Shown piece by piece: positions 11,145 to 22,876 of a DNA stretch of 64,000 nucleotides (position 1 is the stretch's first letter; each line of letters opens with the position of its first letter). The DNA lies in assembly GCA_030765065.1 (NCBI GenBank), contig CM060975.1, positions 164,954,993-165,018,992 of the forward strand. Reading direction: 5' to 3'. A program made the position numbers and the translations under genes. Under the pieces are notes generated by a model. That model was not told where the DNA came from, did not search any database, and worked only from the letters and a program-made list of their open reading frames with translations. The stretch is from Deroplatys truncata. Lineage: Eukaryota > Arthropoda > Insecta > Mantodea > Mantidae.

Positions 11145-11630
11145 ATTGTGTCCAGCTGGATCATTGTAGCTACACCCCGGGAGGCATGGATGAGGTGAAA
11201 GAGGCGTAGGAGATCCCCTGGCAGGCAGGGGACGCACAGAAGTCCATAATATTTCCAGTTTGAACACCCGCGCACCAGTAGAGACGAGCAATTCCGAGAG
11301 AGAGCGACGAAGCGACCTAACGGGCGGGACAACATATCCTGGCGTTCAGGGGAGAAATGTTTACAATGCGCAAACAAATACGCCATCTGCCCGATACCGC
11401 CAGCATCGCAGGACCTGAAGACACATGTGAAACGTGAAAGGGAGAGATGAAATGAGAGGAAATGGGGGGGGAAGAGAAATCGTGATAGAATACACCACCC
11501 CGGCATTGCCTAGGCGACCAGGGAAAAACCACGAAAAAACACATCGTCAGGGTAGGCGGTCACCGGAAATGAACCCAGAACCTCCCGAATGCGGTCTACA
11601 GACGTTGCCGCTGAGCCACCCCGCTCAGTA
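11145..11630 (-). mobile_element. Long tRNA-headed SINE, family C, inverted
   Basis: Read on the minus strand: head TGAGCGGGGTGGCTCAGCGG, a degenerate B box, linker GACGATGTGTTTTTTCGTGG, then body blocks CAAACTGGAAATATTATGG, TTTCACCTCATCCATGCCTC and GGGGTGTAGCTACAATG. These match the ends of 8096-8580 and 38040-38519. The copy may extend to about 11040. Open frames of 75-146 codons in this interval are inside the SINE and were not called as genes. Confidence 0.75.
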
Positions 11631-11820
11631 TGTGTATCTACATAACACAGCAACACACTTAACAACGAAACTAAATTGTTTTTAGTGTGATAACATGAGA
11701 AATCTCAGAAAAAGTAGACATTCGTTGTTCCATTAATGATTACTTTATCAAAAGTTGTAACGGATTTCTTTTATATTTGGTATTTCATTCACTTTGAAAT
11801 CCATAACTAAATTTCTATGA

Positions 11821-11825
11821 GTGTG

Positions 11826-11874
<49 letters not shown>
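11821..11874. repeat. (GT)n(GC)n microsatellite
   Basis: GT repeats with one GC interruption for about 40 bases, passing into an alternating GC/CG run of about 10 bases. The alternating purine-pyrimidine run is a Z-DNA-prone sequence. Confidence 0.95.
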
Positions 11875-12279
11875 TTATGTGCGTTTCGTTTATTATCTGC
11901 ACAAACTCTCTATTGCTGTTTATTGTTTGCCTATAAAACACAGCCATAAGCATTATTTCTAGCATATTCAACGCTGTGAATTGAACTGCTTGAACATTCC
12001 AGGCATTTTAACTTCCATCTACGTTAGCGCGAAATATTTCACCACTGATGCCTATTATGTTGTGTTGAAAATATTATTGCTTACCTAACTACTGTGGAAC
12101 TTAATGGTTAATTAAATTAAGCAATATTCTAACCTTAAATTACGTAGATGCTTGCGTTAATCCGCAATTAATGGTATGTAATAACGATGTTGAACAAAGT
12201 ACTTAAAACTTCGTAGACTGGAACGTGTACTTCTTTAACAAATTACCCTCCTCTTTGTAGGAGTTACACCCCAAGAACT

Positions 12280-12560
12280 TGGGTCAGTAGCATGTCTAGA
12301 GGCAAGCAAACGCTGGATCATAGCATATCCAGGACGATTGATCAGCCCAAAGTCTGTATGGTGGTGAAGAAAAAGGAAATGAAATATAGCGATGAAAGGC
12401 ATGATAGGAAAATTCTCAGATCAAATTATCCAACCCAGCATTCGCCCAACGACCCGTAAAAACCGCGAAAAACCTTCGGTCAGGTTGGTCGGCCCCGGGG
12501 TATGAACCGGAACATACCGAATGTGAGTAATTTACCTTACAGCGGGGACAAGTCACCCTA
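12280..12560 (-). mobile_element. Degraded tRNA-headed SINE, inverted
   Basis: CAGCATTCGCCCAACGACCC, ACCGCGAAAAACCTTCGGTC and a reverse-complement B-box region GGGGTATGAACCGGAACATA match the linker and head of SINE families B-D on the minus strand. The body is too diverged to assign confidently. Confidence 0.6.
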
Positions 12561-13537
12561 TGGAACGAGTACATAGTAAATTGTACAAATAAACGAGTAC
12601 AAATAAAATTTCAGCCTTTGAATATTTCAATGCCATTAAAGTGGTTTATAGTCTATTCTCAACGATTGAAAGTAAATAATTGTCTATACATTCTAGTTTT
12701 GACGGCTAATAAATGCCTTTTCATTCAGAAGTTCTCAATATTAAACGACATATACAACCATAACTGATAAAGAGAAGGATGTACAGACAGTATTTTATAT
12801 ACTATATGTAACGGGTTTCGTTCAACATCGAAGCGATGAAGGCTATGAACCAACATTACCATATAGGGCGACAGTGTCGTTGAAGTGAGGGATAAGGGTT
12901 GTCAATTAAAGGGAAAGCCAGACAACAGTTTGTCATCCCCAGTTATTTTAGTGCTGCAGGCAACATAGTGCCGATTAAGGCTTGCAGAAGGACAACAGGC
13001 GACTGTGCGCTTAAGTGTCCAAATCCTTTTCCACTTTCTGTTAACCGTAAGGCTTGCAGTAAGTCTTTTATCATAAGAGTGGGTAGATTAGAGTCTGTCT
13101 ATGGCCGGTTAAGAAAACATGAGGCATTGATTGTCGGTTTACAAGGTAAGATATTGCGCGATTTTGCATATCGTACAACACTCAAAAATTCCTCCAATCA
13201 AAATACTGGAGAGAACATTCTAATTTCTTATATATGCAGAGCAAAACCCATAATACAGTTTAAGAGTTCTTGGTAGTTTCAATATTTTGCATTTTATGAG
13301 TTTCATAATTTTTGTAAAAGTGCTCAACATATTCAACTTACTTTTAAGGTAGGTATATTTAGGGTTCATATGGATACATTTAATAGATAAGATTGTTCCG
13401 TGTAATGTCTGAAAAGTCACGAATTATGCTTTAAACTAACAGAGAAATATAATACGGAAGTCATGAATAATCGTTTTTGCTCCCTTAATTTTCACGACCT
13501 CACAAATTTGAAACAATAAACTCAACTGCTTTTAGTA
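12561..13537. other. No recognised feature; one 125-codon open frame
   Basis: Includes a 125-codon plus-strand open frame at 12899-13276 without recognisable domain, signal peptide or repeat. I do not call it a gene: it has a non-ATG-like context, no homology that I recognise, and lies in repeat-rich DNA. Confidence 0.3.
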
Positions 13538-14052
13538 TACAGGGTTATTCAAAAGAAGGAACAAACTTTAAATATTTATTTCTAATGAACGACAATAGAT
13601 GGCGACACATGTGATACATCACTGAATAGAGAAAAGTTTAAAGTTCAAAATTTTATTTTATGTGTTCAAAATAAGCACCATTTTTTTTAACGAGCACGAC
13701 CAGTGCTTCTCTGTTTGCATACACTACCATCTTCTATGAATTTATTGTATAAATTGTAAATTTTTTTTAAGACGAGGCGGCTTGTTAATGAACTTACAAC
13801 GAAATGCACGCTGCAATGAAACAATGGGTTCACTCTTTGCATAATGCAGCACACAAAACAACTTTTCTTGTGGCGTCGCCATTTTCTCGTAAACAAACAA
13901 AGCACCGCTGTAGGCACTGAATGGAACTGATAGGTGGGACTTAAAACTTTAAACTTTCCTCTATTCAATGATGTGTTGTATGTGTTGCTATATATTGTCT
14001 TCATTAAAAATGAATATTTAAAATATGTTCCTTCTTTTTGAATAATATTGCA
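13538..14052 (-). mobile_element. Deleted Tc1/mariner-type element with ~108-bp TIRs
   Basis: The left end ACAGGGTTATTCAAAAGAAG and the following ~108 bp match the reverse complement of the right ~108 bp (13945-14052), sharing words such as AAGAAGGAACA, ACATCA and GAATAGA-AAAGTTTAAAGTT. The outer left flank is TA; the matching right dinucleotide is CA, consistent with a mutated TA duplication. Internally only the start of a transposase survives on the minus strand (13690-13882). The element is therefore non-autonomous, an internal-deletion derivative of a larger element. Confidence 0.8.
13690..13882 (-). pseudogene. Transposase N-terminal fragment (DUF4817-like HTH)
   Basis: From an ATG at 13882 (minus strand) the reading begins MATPQEKLFCVLHYAKSE, then IVSLQRAFRCKF and PPRLKK. 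After a one-base slip in a run of T's (plus strand) it continues IYNLYNKFIEDGSVCKQ and RSTGRAR. This order (MATPQEK-like start, QR-FR-F-KPP core, YNKF-E-GS/C, K-STGR end) is the helix-turn-helix module found at the N terminus of Tc1/mariner-superfamily transposases of insects (annotated DUF4817, from memory). It would bind the element's terminal repeats. The catalytic DDE part is entirely missing, so it is a relic. The start is supported by the MATPQEK-type beginning typical of that family. Confidence 0.8.
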
Positions 14053-14059
14053 CAACGTA

Positions 14060-17000
14060 AGACGTAGAAATTTACTTTGTTTAATTTAATAATTTGATCA
14101 TGTTTACAGTCGCAGTTTTAATAGATACTGTTGCGAAAGAACATATCTGGAAATTCCGAAGGAGCTAAATATTATTTCTGACTTCAACTTACATATTTTT
14201 ACATTCTTTCTAGAAGCCCCTGAGGTTAAATTTTCGTCTGTATAACGCAGGTCGCGTTGTTGTTCTAGATTGTTGAAGAAAATATTGTAATGCGCCATCA
14301 TACAATGATAATATATTGTCGTTTGATTCGGAATATTCTTGTTAAATGTCCTCATCACAGCCAGAAGGCCGTTGTAACATCTCACAACAAACACTGACAG
14401 GAAGGGGTAATGAATCACCATAATTAAAAAAATACCATCCTCATGGACACCGGGCCTCCTCTAACGCAAAGTACGGCAGCTCTGATGTAGAATGACGCTT
14501 GGTCTTGAACTTTGCCCAAGCCAACCTCTTGCTGAGCTTCCTACAACACCTTATCAAACGCCCTCGAGGGTCATACGTGCTACCCTTTGTGGGGTTTCCA
14601 GTGGGTAATAGGTCAAACTAATTATATACAGAGAGCACGGTACCTCTGTTGAAGTAGCGAAAACTTCGCACGTAAATATCTTTCAGAAATAGCTTTCAAA
14701 ACCCTTTGCTTCATAAATTCTTATTAATGCAAATTCATCCGGACGAACTGTGAACCTTATTCACGTATTCTTTGAATTAAGCAATTTGGAATGAAGCGTA
14801 AAGGCAAATTTAAAACTTGAAAATCTAAAATTATCGTGAACAGCTAAATACCAAAATACAAGCAATTTACAATAATATTCTATTATAAATCCAATATCAT
14901 CATTTCAGTAGTTGGCTCAATGGTTGAAGCTCGTGGTAAAACATTGTGATTTTTTCGTAAAATTTTGGAAAGATCTTGTTATTACAATCAAATTTACTGT
15001 ATTGTTAACTTTGTCTAATATGACAACCCAATGTATGTGGAAAGTAATTAATTATTTCAATTTTAATAGCTGATTCAGTTTGTATAAATGACTAATGTTG
15101 TTTCTTGCTCCACCTTAATGTTCCTCCTTGTTAGGGAAAATAAGGACGAAAATGTTCCCAAGTGATATTTTCCTTTCTGATTCAATCTGTTTTCCTTATT
15201 GGTCTAATTCTCTACAAAGAACTTTTCGTTAGAAGATAAAAAGCGTGTGGTATACTTATACATTAAATATGTTAAGAATTTGTTGTTAATAAGCTGCTTC
15301 TTACTTCAAGATCTGAGTGCTTTAATAAATTTAAAATGAGATACACGAAGCATGATCCTTAGTTTATGCATGCATTTCATGAATGAAGTAAAGTAACAGT
15401 AACGGGAAAAGAATAGGCTACTGACTTTTACTGTTCTTTAACGACTTTCGTAGTTCCCGTCTCAGAATTCTTTTCAAATTGCAAGTCATATTTTGGAATG
15501 TGGGACTGGAAAACCGCTGAGTTCATGCCGCAGCACCACTAATGCAGTCATCAAAAATTACTTAAGGTAAAAATGTCTGTTCCTTGTAACCCCAACTCTG
15601 CAGGTATTGGCCTAGGTGGGATGCCGTTAGGTTCGTGTTTGTTAAATGTCATACTGCACCGCGTATGATGTAGAAACAACATTGTTGGCTACTTAAGTGA
15701 ATGCACACTAATGTTGGTGTTACAGCTCGGAAATTGTCAATGTAACGACACTAATATCTTGTGCTTTTTAGAGCTTAAATGGAATTTTATACTATCAGAA
15801 CTCCATGCACCGAATATCTAATACACGCAGGAGATAATACACTTAAGATTATTATAATACTTTTAAGCATTAGAAATCTATGGTAGAAACATTTTATACT
15901 TACTACAGTATGTTCATTAAACATAAATTATTTACCCTTAAGGGTATCAACATTTTATGCAAACTAGAGGTAATTTATCTGATTATCTTGCTGTCACCCT
16001 CAGGGGGTACAATAATAACTTTCGTTTTTATAGAAGTACTCGTAAATTTGTGGAATATTTTTGTGCACTAATTACTGCAATGTTTTGAGATTGATTCTGA
16101 GCTTACTGTTATTCAGCGAATGTATTATATTCTGCATATTTTTCATCATAAAGCGAGTTTAATTCCCACCAGAAAGTTAAAGTGCAGAAATTCCTTAATA
16201 TTAATGGGTGTAATGAGTTGTTACGGCATTAACACTGAGATACCGCTCAGATTAAAGTAAATAAGATTTAATTTTATTTTTAGCATTTTCGCGATTTGTA
16301 ATAAATGAATAACTTACTTTCAGAGATGTTATAGCGGGTAAATTGACAAAAGAAGCATGTTATACACAAAATGGAAACACAGATAATTTGGAACTCACAA
16401 AATGCATTGTATTCTGTTGACAAAAGAGGTACTTAACAATTGATTTGTAATATTTTTACTTTTGTTGTAATCTTATTACTGTTAATGATAAAATTGAATT
16501 ATATGTTACAATTAAGATTTGTTGATCGAATACAATTTATATTTTGATTTATAGTTTCAATTGTAATCCTTTTAACATGAATTGGAGCCTACCAGTAGAA
16601 GAACCTCATATTTTAACAGGACAAATTTAATAAATTGTTAGCGTCGCTGAAGAAATGAGTTTTACTTTCACAATCTCAACATGAAACATTTAAGCTACTT
16701 TATAAACTTTTATTTTAGTTTAATTTTGAATCAAAGCGATAATATATTCTTCTGTCTAGTTTCGTTTTCACTTTTATCAAGATTTTCACTGAGTGTAAGT
16801 GATCTAAATCCTAGTTACGTAAACTATAGCGGTTAGTAAAATGATAGTATTTATATACGAATAAGTTCATATATGCAGGCAGACAAGTAGTTTCTAAGGA
16901 CAATAATGGAAACTCTTCTTAGTGGGCGAAGAACCTCTAGCGGTCTGATCTCAAACCCAGGCATTTAGCAATGATGAATAGTAATAAAAACTATGTATAA

Positions 17001-19070
17001 TTGCACTTAATTTTAAATAACAGTGGAACTAATGCCATTATGTTTGCAACAAGGAGTTCCAGAAATTCTTAAAGAGTACGTCAATACAAGTATGATAGTA
17101 CAGGTACTATTTTATACCAGAGATAAAATGTTAACTTTTTTTTTGAAAAATGCATTGAATTTTTGAAACAATCAACAAAATAAATAATAAAGGTTTCGTC
17201 AGTTCTTGCCACTGTAAAATCTCACAGAAAACACACGCATTCTCGTGAGAGTTTCCAAAATTGAGCTTGTAAACTATTTTACGCAGACTATTTGTTGTAC
17301 GCGATTAGAAGTTTCTTATATTCACATTCACAAATACGACTTTTTTGTTTTTATTCCGCTCTTGTAGATTTTATAAATGAGAGCAAAATGCGGTAACCTT
17401 GTTAAATGTTTATAACGCAACATGCACATTATGGAATGTCACTGTCACTACACGCACCTTGGTAGACGACATGTTTTCTTCTTGTTTTCCTAACGATGCT
17501 GTATCCTCAACTGTCGACGTTGTCCACCACACACAACTGACATATATAACTGTTTGCTTTGCCGCTTATATAGTGCATAGGTTCCTTTTGGATTCCGGAT
17601 GATTGAAGGGTGGAGGTGGAGGGAATGTGTCTCGAAAATAGGAGAAGATAACGAGAAATTTGTGAGAAGAAGCAACTGGAAGTGGGAGAGATTTTTGAGC
17701 CTGAGGTGGGGAGATAACGTTATGACGAAAGGGCATCAGTTTAAAAGGGAAATAAAGAGAAAGGGGGAAAAGTGGATTTGCTAGAGCACATGGTGAAGAG
17801 GAGAAGTCAGATGTTGCAATGAAAGGAATCAGGGAAGGGAGATCTTCCTCCTGCAAGAGGTTCTTCCCAAGGTAGTGGAGGGGCGTATGTAGTGGGATGG
17901 ATAATGATGTAAGAGTAACGTTACTTGTCCACGAAGTGGCGCTTCCTCCGGTAAGGGACCTCATTCAGTTTATTTGCTGCTCTAGACGCCATCTCCGTAG
18001 CGCTGAAATACTGCCGGTCGTTGCACAGGGTGTTCGTGAAGAACAGCGTGGATATTTGGAGAAGACAACGTTGATCCCCGCAAAGTGACCATTTCATCTT
18101 GTTAGGCTGTTGGTTGTTATCGTCTTCAGCCGCAGATCAAGCGTTTTAAATTTTACTTTATTCTTATGAGAACTCGTAAATTCATCGGAAGAAAATGTGC
18201 TTTAAAAGAAACAGGAAAACAGTGCTCAAGGTTAAATCCATTTTACTAACTTTCTTTCTGTGCTCCAATGAAGAATCTTAATATTAAGCTTGACTGTCAC
18301 AGTTCTGTGTATGAACATTCCGCATCCCAAATGCAACGCTAAACTAAAAAGAAAATTGTCGCTTTTGAATTATCACTTTACCGCCATAAAGCTGGATAAT
18401 ATCTATTTACTGAAACACTAATGTTTCTCAAACAAATTAAAAACTTGAATAAATAAAAAATAAATGTGCTACAAATGTTCAGAACCGCAATTATCCAAGT
18501 GTATTATCAAAATTTCAGTTATCCTTTTCTCAACGTCATTTTTTGTTTTCGTTACATTTATTTTAATTGAAGTTGTGACAGATCAATTTTAGCTTTCGTC
18601 ATGTGATTTTTTTTCTACCCTCACTTCATCATATTCATAATTTCTGGAAAACAGTGTAAGGATTCTTTCACCATGCTGCCTGTCAGCAGTGGTTTAGTCA
18701 TATTTCCTTTGAAAAAAATAAAAGAATAAATCTCCAGAAGAAACGATAATTGAAAAAGAACATTTAATCATTGTTTACTTCTGCATTTGTCTAATATGTG
18801 GGTCAACAAAGAAGACCATAACAACGGTTGTAAAATTACTACAAGGACAATTTGGATTCATCATCAGCACAAATGAACGGCGAAAACATTTTCAGAACAA
18901 ATTATGAACAAGTATGAATTCAAATCTCAGTTAGCCTTTCTACAATCAGCAAGCAATGGTATCCATAAGCCTGTCTCAGGGTGCAAACTTCACGTTACAA
19001 CGTAATTATTCAGAGGCAATGGTACACATCTGAGCTTTGCATTTGTTCAATCGATCCTCCTGGCTAAATG
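14060..19070. other. Long A+T-rich stretch, no recognised gene
   Basis: This 5-kb region has few repeat signals. Open frames reach at most 132 codons, such as 17566-17964 minus, low-complexity and rich in Ser/Pro/Phe, in a locally purine-rich part. A single tRNA-like fragment near 14908 is too short to call. The GC-richer patch at 14440-14600 is unclassified. Confidence 0.4.
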
Positions 19071-19074
19071 TTTC

Positions 19075-19330
19075 CTTATGGTTTATCCTGTTCACGTATT
19101 TTCCTATCTCTCATTCATATTTTAGGGTGCAGGGCGTACTGGATGGTGATGCTTGGAGATGTGATTTCAGAACACTTCCTCTTGCATCGAACTTCCAACC
19201 GTTAGTTCTTCTCGATGATAGGGGTTGAATTGGAGGGATGCTCTGTAAACGTTAAGAATCCGCCGCGTTGTAACTGTCATCACCAGATATGGCCGCCATT
19301 GGTGCTTCCTCACCTCATTTCTTCTTTCCG
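19075..19330 (+). mobile_element. Possible SINE body fragment, family C-like
   Basis: TCTCATTCATATTTTAGGGT resembles the CATTCAGGTTTGTAGGG link of the copy at 925, and CTTCCTCACCTCATTTCTTC resembles the CACCTCATC motif near family C ends. There is no head. Weak assignment. Confidence 0.35.
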
Positions 19331-19409
19331 GGGGTTAAGTAGGCGCAATTGCCAGAAATTGGCCGCAGCGCTGAAATTCTCTTTTGTCATTACCTTATTA
19401 CGTGCCGTA

Positions 19410-19700
19410 GTCGTTCTCCGTGGACTAGTGGTACCGTGCTAGCCTCTAGTTCCCAAGGTCCGGGGTTCAAACCCGGCGGAGGGCGATGGATTTTTTCGGG
19501 CGTAAAAATCCTTAGCACGGCTTCCTTCGGAAGGGAAGTAAAGCCGGTGGTCCCGTGTCATAGATTTACGGCACGTAAAAGAACCTCAAGCCTGATAAAG
19601 AGGTCTCTGAGCAAAATTACCGGTCTTTCACGCCCAATATGAAATGGGACGCTAAGAACCATAGCAGTTAAAGAGTGTCCATAAATAAAACTCAATTTAA
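19410..19700 (+). mobile_element. tRNA-headed SINE, family A, full length
   Basis: The head CGTGGACTAGTGGTACCGTG (A-box region) and GGGGTTCAAACCCGGC (B box) is followed by a body with CGGGCGTAAAAATCCTTAGC, CTTCCTTCGGAAGG, AGTAAAGCCGGTGGTCCCGT, GCACGTAAAAGAACCTCAAG and AAATTACCGGTCTTTCACGC. The end is CATAAATAAAACTCAATTT. Three further copies lie at 40786, 57984 and 61285, colinear with this one. This is the best copy of the family here. Confidence 0.9.
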
Positions 19701-20600
19701 TTTTTTTCATTGGTTGCCGTATAGTTAAAAAGGTAAGTGCAGCCCTTGGAGTCTGTACAGAAAAAATTATTTTCAGTTGTGGATAAAGCACAAAAATGGT
19801 CATACAGTTTCTGTTTTTGTAAAATTAGTTTTGTAGGACCAGTGTATTAAGCAGCCCTGAACGGTAGCCATAAACAGAAACTCATCAGAAAAGAATAAAG
19901 CATATCTTTCAAAATCTGGAGGTTCACAATCCACGAGAAAATTACTGCAGGCCAGGAAACATGGACTTGAAAAAATTTAACTCATCCGTTCTCATGAGTA
20001 TAGAATATATATATAGAATATATATATTGAGAGTTTCCGATCAGGAACAAAACAAAATAAACGAAATGAAAGCATATATTTTTAAAAGAAAAGCAATTAA
20101 TTTTGTGGTTGATTAAATTTGGTTAACTTGAACAGGATGTGAATTAAAAATAGTATTTATCAATTACTGAGAGCCCAAAAATAGACTGTTGTTTTCGATA
20201 TATGAATCGCTATGCATTATCTTTTCTACCTGGAGTTTTTGTTCCTGCTGTTAATACTACAAAAGGTCTTTAAATTATCAAGTATGTGTCCAGGTGCTAA
20301 TAACTCACGAAATTTGCTCATTTAAATTGAAAACTTGAATTAGGTTTATTATGATTATTTTACGAATAAAATCCATATAAGCCATAATGTTATTATTATT
20401 GTTATTATTCAAATAATCAAATATCAATATTTAAAGTAATTTCTGCTGTATTCGTTTAAAAGCAAATTGCCATATCGCAGCGTGTTATACCATTAATATG
20501 TACGACCTACTGCTTATGAAACAACTCTAACCTCAGAAGCAGAAGTAAGATGCTAAATTAAATAATAAAAAGATAAACCTTTTAAAAGATTATACTTGAT

Positions 20601-20850
20601 ACATTCTCTAACCATACTTAGTAGGTAGAGAAAGTATTGCATTCCACCCAAAAATTCGATGTCGAGATTTTACAGAAAATAGACGTTTTGAGGCTCCCTG
20701 AATAAAAAAGAGCATTTTTTAAAGCAAAAGTCCGCGCGTGTGTGCGTGACTCTGAACAGCATAACTTAAAACCCAAAAGTCGGATAAATATCATACATGT
20801 CATTTAGGTTCAGTATCTTCCAAGAACGTGATGCGAAGATTAAAACAACA
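20601..20850 (-). mobile_element. Family H element, truncated, hairpin end only
   Basis: Plus-strand order is the hairpin end (ATACTTAGTAGGTAGAGAAAG), GCATTCCACCCAAAAATTCG, GATTTTACAG, GAGGCTCCCTGAAT, a short GT-rich stretch GCGCGTGTGTGCGTG, CAGCATAACTTAAAA, TTTAGGTTCAGTATCTTCCA. Similarity stops near 20850, so more than two thirds of the element is missing. Confidence 0.8.
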
Positions 20851-20912
20851 GCAAAATTGTAGGTATATCAACACAAATAAACTCACGTTTAAGATCACAT
20901 TCTATTCAATCG

Positions 20913-20915
<3 letters not shown>

Positions 20916-20955
<40 letters not shown>
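20916..20955. repeat. (AT)n(AC)n microsatellite
   Basis: AT repeats of about 35 bases passing into CACAC. Confidence 0.95.
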
Positions 20956-21383
20956 CTGCTTGTATGACCAGAAATGAAACTCAGTTCCAGTGGTGAAATC
21001 ATATGTTTATGTTGTATCATTTGTCTATGATGTTAAGATTCTTAAAGGTACTGGAGTGAAACAAAATAACGGATTGAAATTAAATACCAGATATGTTGCA
21101 TATGAAAAAGCAAATTATTTCTTGCATAATGAAATAAGATGGTAATTAAAAAAGATAGCAATGCTTTGTTCGGCAAAGCTTACTCTCGTATCTCAGTGGT
21201 TGCGTTACTGTCGCTTTATTTTGTTGGACAGAACAGATTGCCAACATTTTTCAATACAATTCAGGGTGCCTGTGGCTCTCACCGACAATTCTGTAACATT
21301 ATCTTCATATCTTTATCCATGTGATAGTGGTGCATTAACTTCTTGATAACCGTTCTTTCGCACCAGCCCTGTGTAGGCGATAT

Positions 21384-21818
21384 GTTGGAAAGTTGAATCT
21401 GTCAGGAAAAATTCAACGTCCTTGGGCGGTACTCAAACCACGGATCTTTGGCTCTCGTATCAACGCTCCTACCGCTTGAGCTACCAACGCACTGAATTCT
21501 ATAAGTACCTACATACGGCTAGCGTGAAAGAAAAATTACCAAAACAAAATAATCCTAATGAAGGTTACTAAATAACTCGGAAATTTAAAGCGCTTGCAAC
21601 GCTGCAAGTTGGCTTAGAGACATGATATCTCTAATATTAATTGAGACCGTCTTGAAGGTTTACCGGGAGTCTTGAATCAGATGTGAGAATTTAAAGCGCG
21701 CTCAGGTATTTCGGCATGGTAGCTCAGCGGCAAGAGTGTCGACACGGAGAGCCGAAGATACGTGGGTCTAGTACCGGCCGTGACATTGAACATTTCTTGT
21801 CTGATTCAACTTTCCAAC
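21384..21818. mobile_element. Foldback element with tRNA-like arms (family E)
   Basis: The left arm 21384-21490 starts GTTGGAAAGTTGAATC, and the right arm 21713-21818 ends GATTCAACTTTCCAAC. The arms are inverted copies of the same ~106-bp family E unit. Each arm contains a tRNA-like core: right arm GGCATGGTAGCTCAGCGGCA, GAGAGCCGAAGATACGTGGG, GGCCGTGACATTGAA; left arm the complementary ACTCAAACCACGGATCTTTG and ACCGCTTGAGCTACCA. The two arms enclose a 222-bp spacer holding a direct repeat of AATTTAAAGCGC (near 21588 and 21690). No protein is encoded. The open frame starting in the right arm at 21716 is fortuitous. Confidence 0.8.
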
Positions 21819-21819
21819 T

Positions 21820-22870
21820 TCGTGCATTATCGACTATTATCCATGATATTATAACGATGATGTTATTAATCCACCTTGAAAACACAAGTAGAGTATACGT
21901 CTATTTTGTGATCGAACATCTGCGTGAACATTGGTATTTTAAGTTTAATTATGATATTTATTTACGCAAATGTAAACATATTTTATATAAAATAGCACGA
22001 AAGTTGCTTGGATTGTAATAACCATATAATTTCCTGGTTGTGTAATTGCACAAATTTATTCATCAAGTGCAACAGATTTAGTAACTATTTCCTACAATGG
22101 GAGCTCGGATTTTTACAATGACCTCAGAAGCTTTATTTCCGATTCCAGTTGATACAGAGTCAAGCTTTGCCAACCAACAGCAACTTATATATTTACTTAC
22201 AGAGTCTCGGAGATTTGAACGCTGGTATAAGACGCGGTTAGTCATGAGTTATATTTTATATAGCTTACTCTAAGTGGTTTAACTTATATTTTATGGAAGA
22301 AAGAAACCAGTGAAATGACTACTTTTGCAATATACCAGGTTCGTGTCAGGTGGATCAGTTAATATAAACAGAATTTTCTTATTCTTTTTTAGTTTATTTC
22401 GTTTTCTAGTTGAATATTTAATTAAGCTGGATATTTAATTTTCATCCAAAATGCAAAAGGCCATGCTTATTGAATAAATGGAAATGGTTCATGAGAGGTC
22501 AAGACAAAAAGGCTATCTCCCAGTAATTTACAGATTACTTGGAACGGAAAGGAGATTTTTCAACTAAAGCCTACCTGGCATACTGCAATTTACGCGCATC
22601 AAATTTAAACTAACAATGTCTTTGAGGTCTAGTGTGCAGTGCTGTGTTGTTTAAACCCGGAAACCTTCGGTTTGGTTTACGGCTGATGAGGAGAATTGTC
22701 ATTAAGTTATTCGCATAATGTGTCACTGCCAGTGTGTTTCAGCCTAATAGTGCGGAGGTTTGTAAGTTGCTTCATGTCTTGGACGGACAGATAAAGCTAG
22801 ACTGGTAGTACCTCCAAGAATCATGGCATAAATGTTTCAGAGTTTCAGTAAACAGCAGAATCCTTTTAAG
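21820..22870. other. No recognised feature
   Basis: A+T-rich; no repeat or gene signal seen apart from the retroelement fragment that follows. Confidence 0.35.
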
Positions 22871-22876
22871 AAAACA

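Noticed and set aside
11066-11506. 146-codon open frame, minus strand
   Set aside because: Falls inside an inverted family C SINE; other copies of the same SINE do not keep the frame.
12899-13276. 125-codon open frame, plus strand
   Set aside because: No recognisable domain or gene structure; kept only as a remark in the region note.
14908-14945. tRNA head-like TAGTTGGCTCAATGGTTGAA
   Set aside because: No B box or SINE body follows within the expected distance.
17566-17964. 132-codon open frame, minus strand
   Set aside because: Low-complexity Ser/Pro/Phe-rich translation of a purine-rich strand; no domain, no supporting context.
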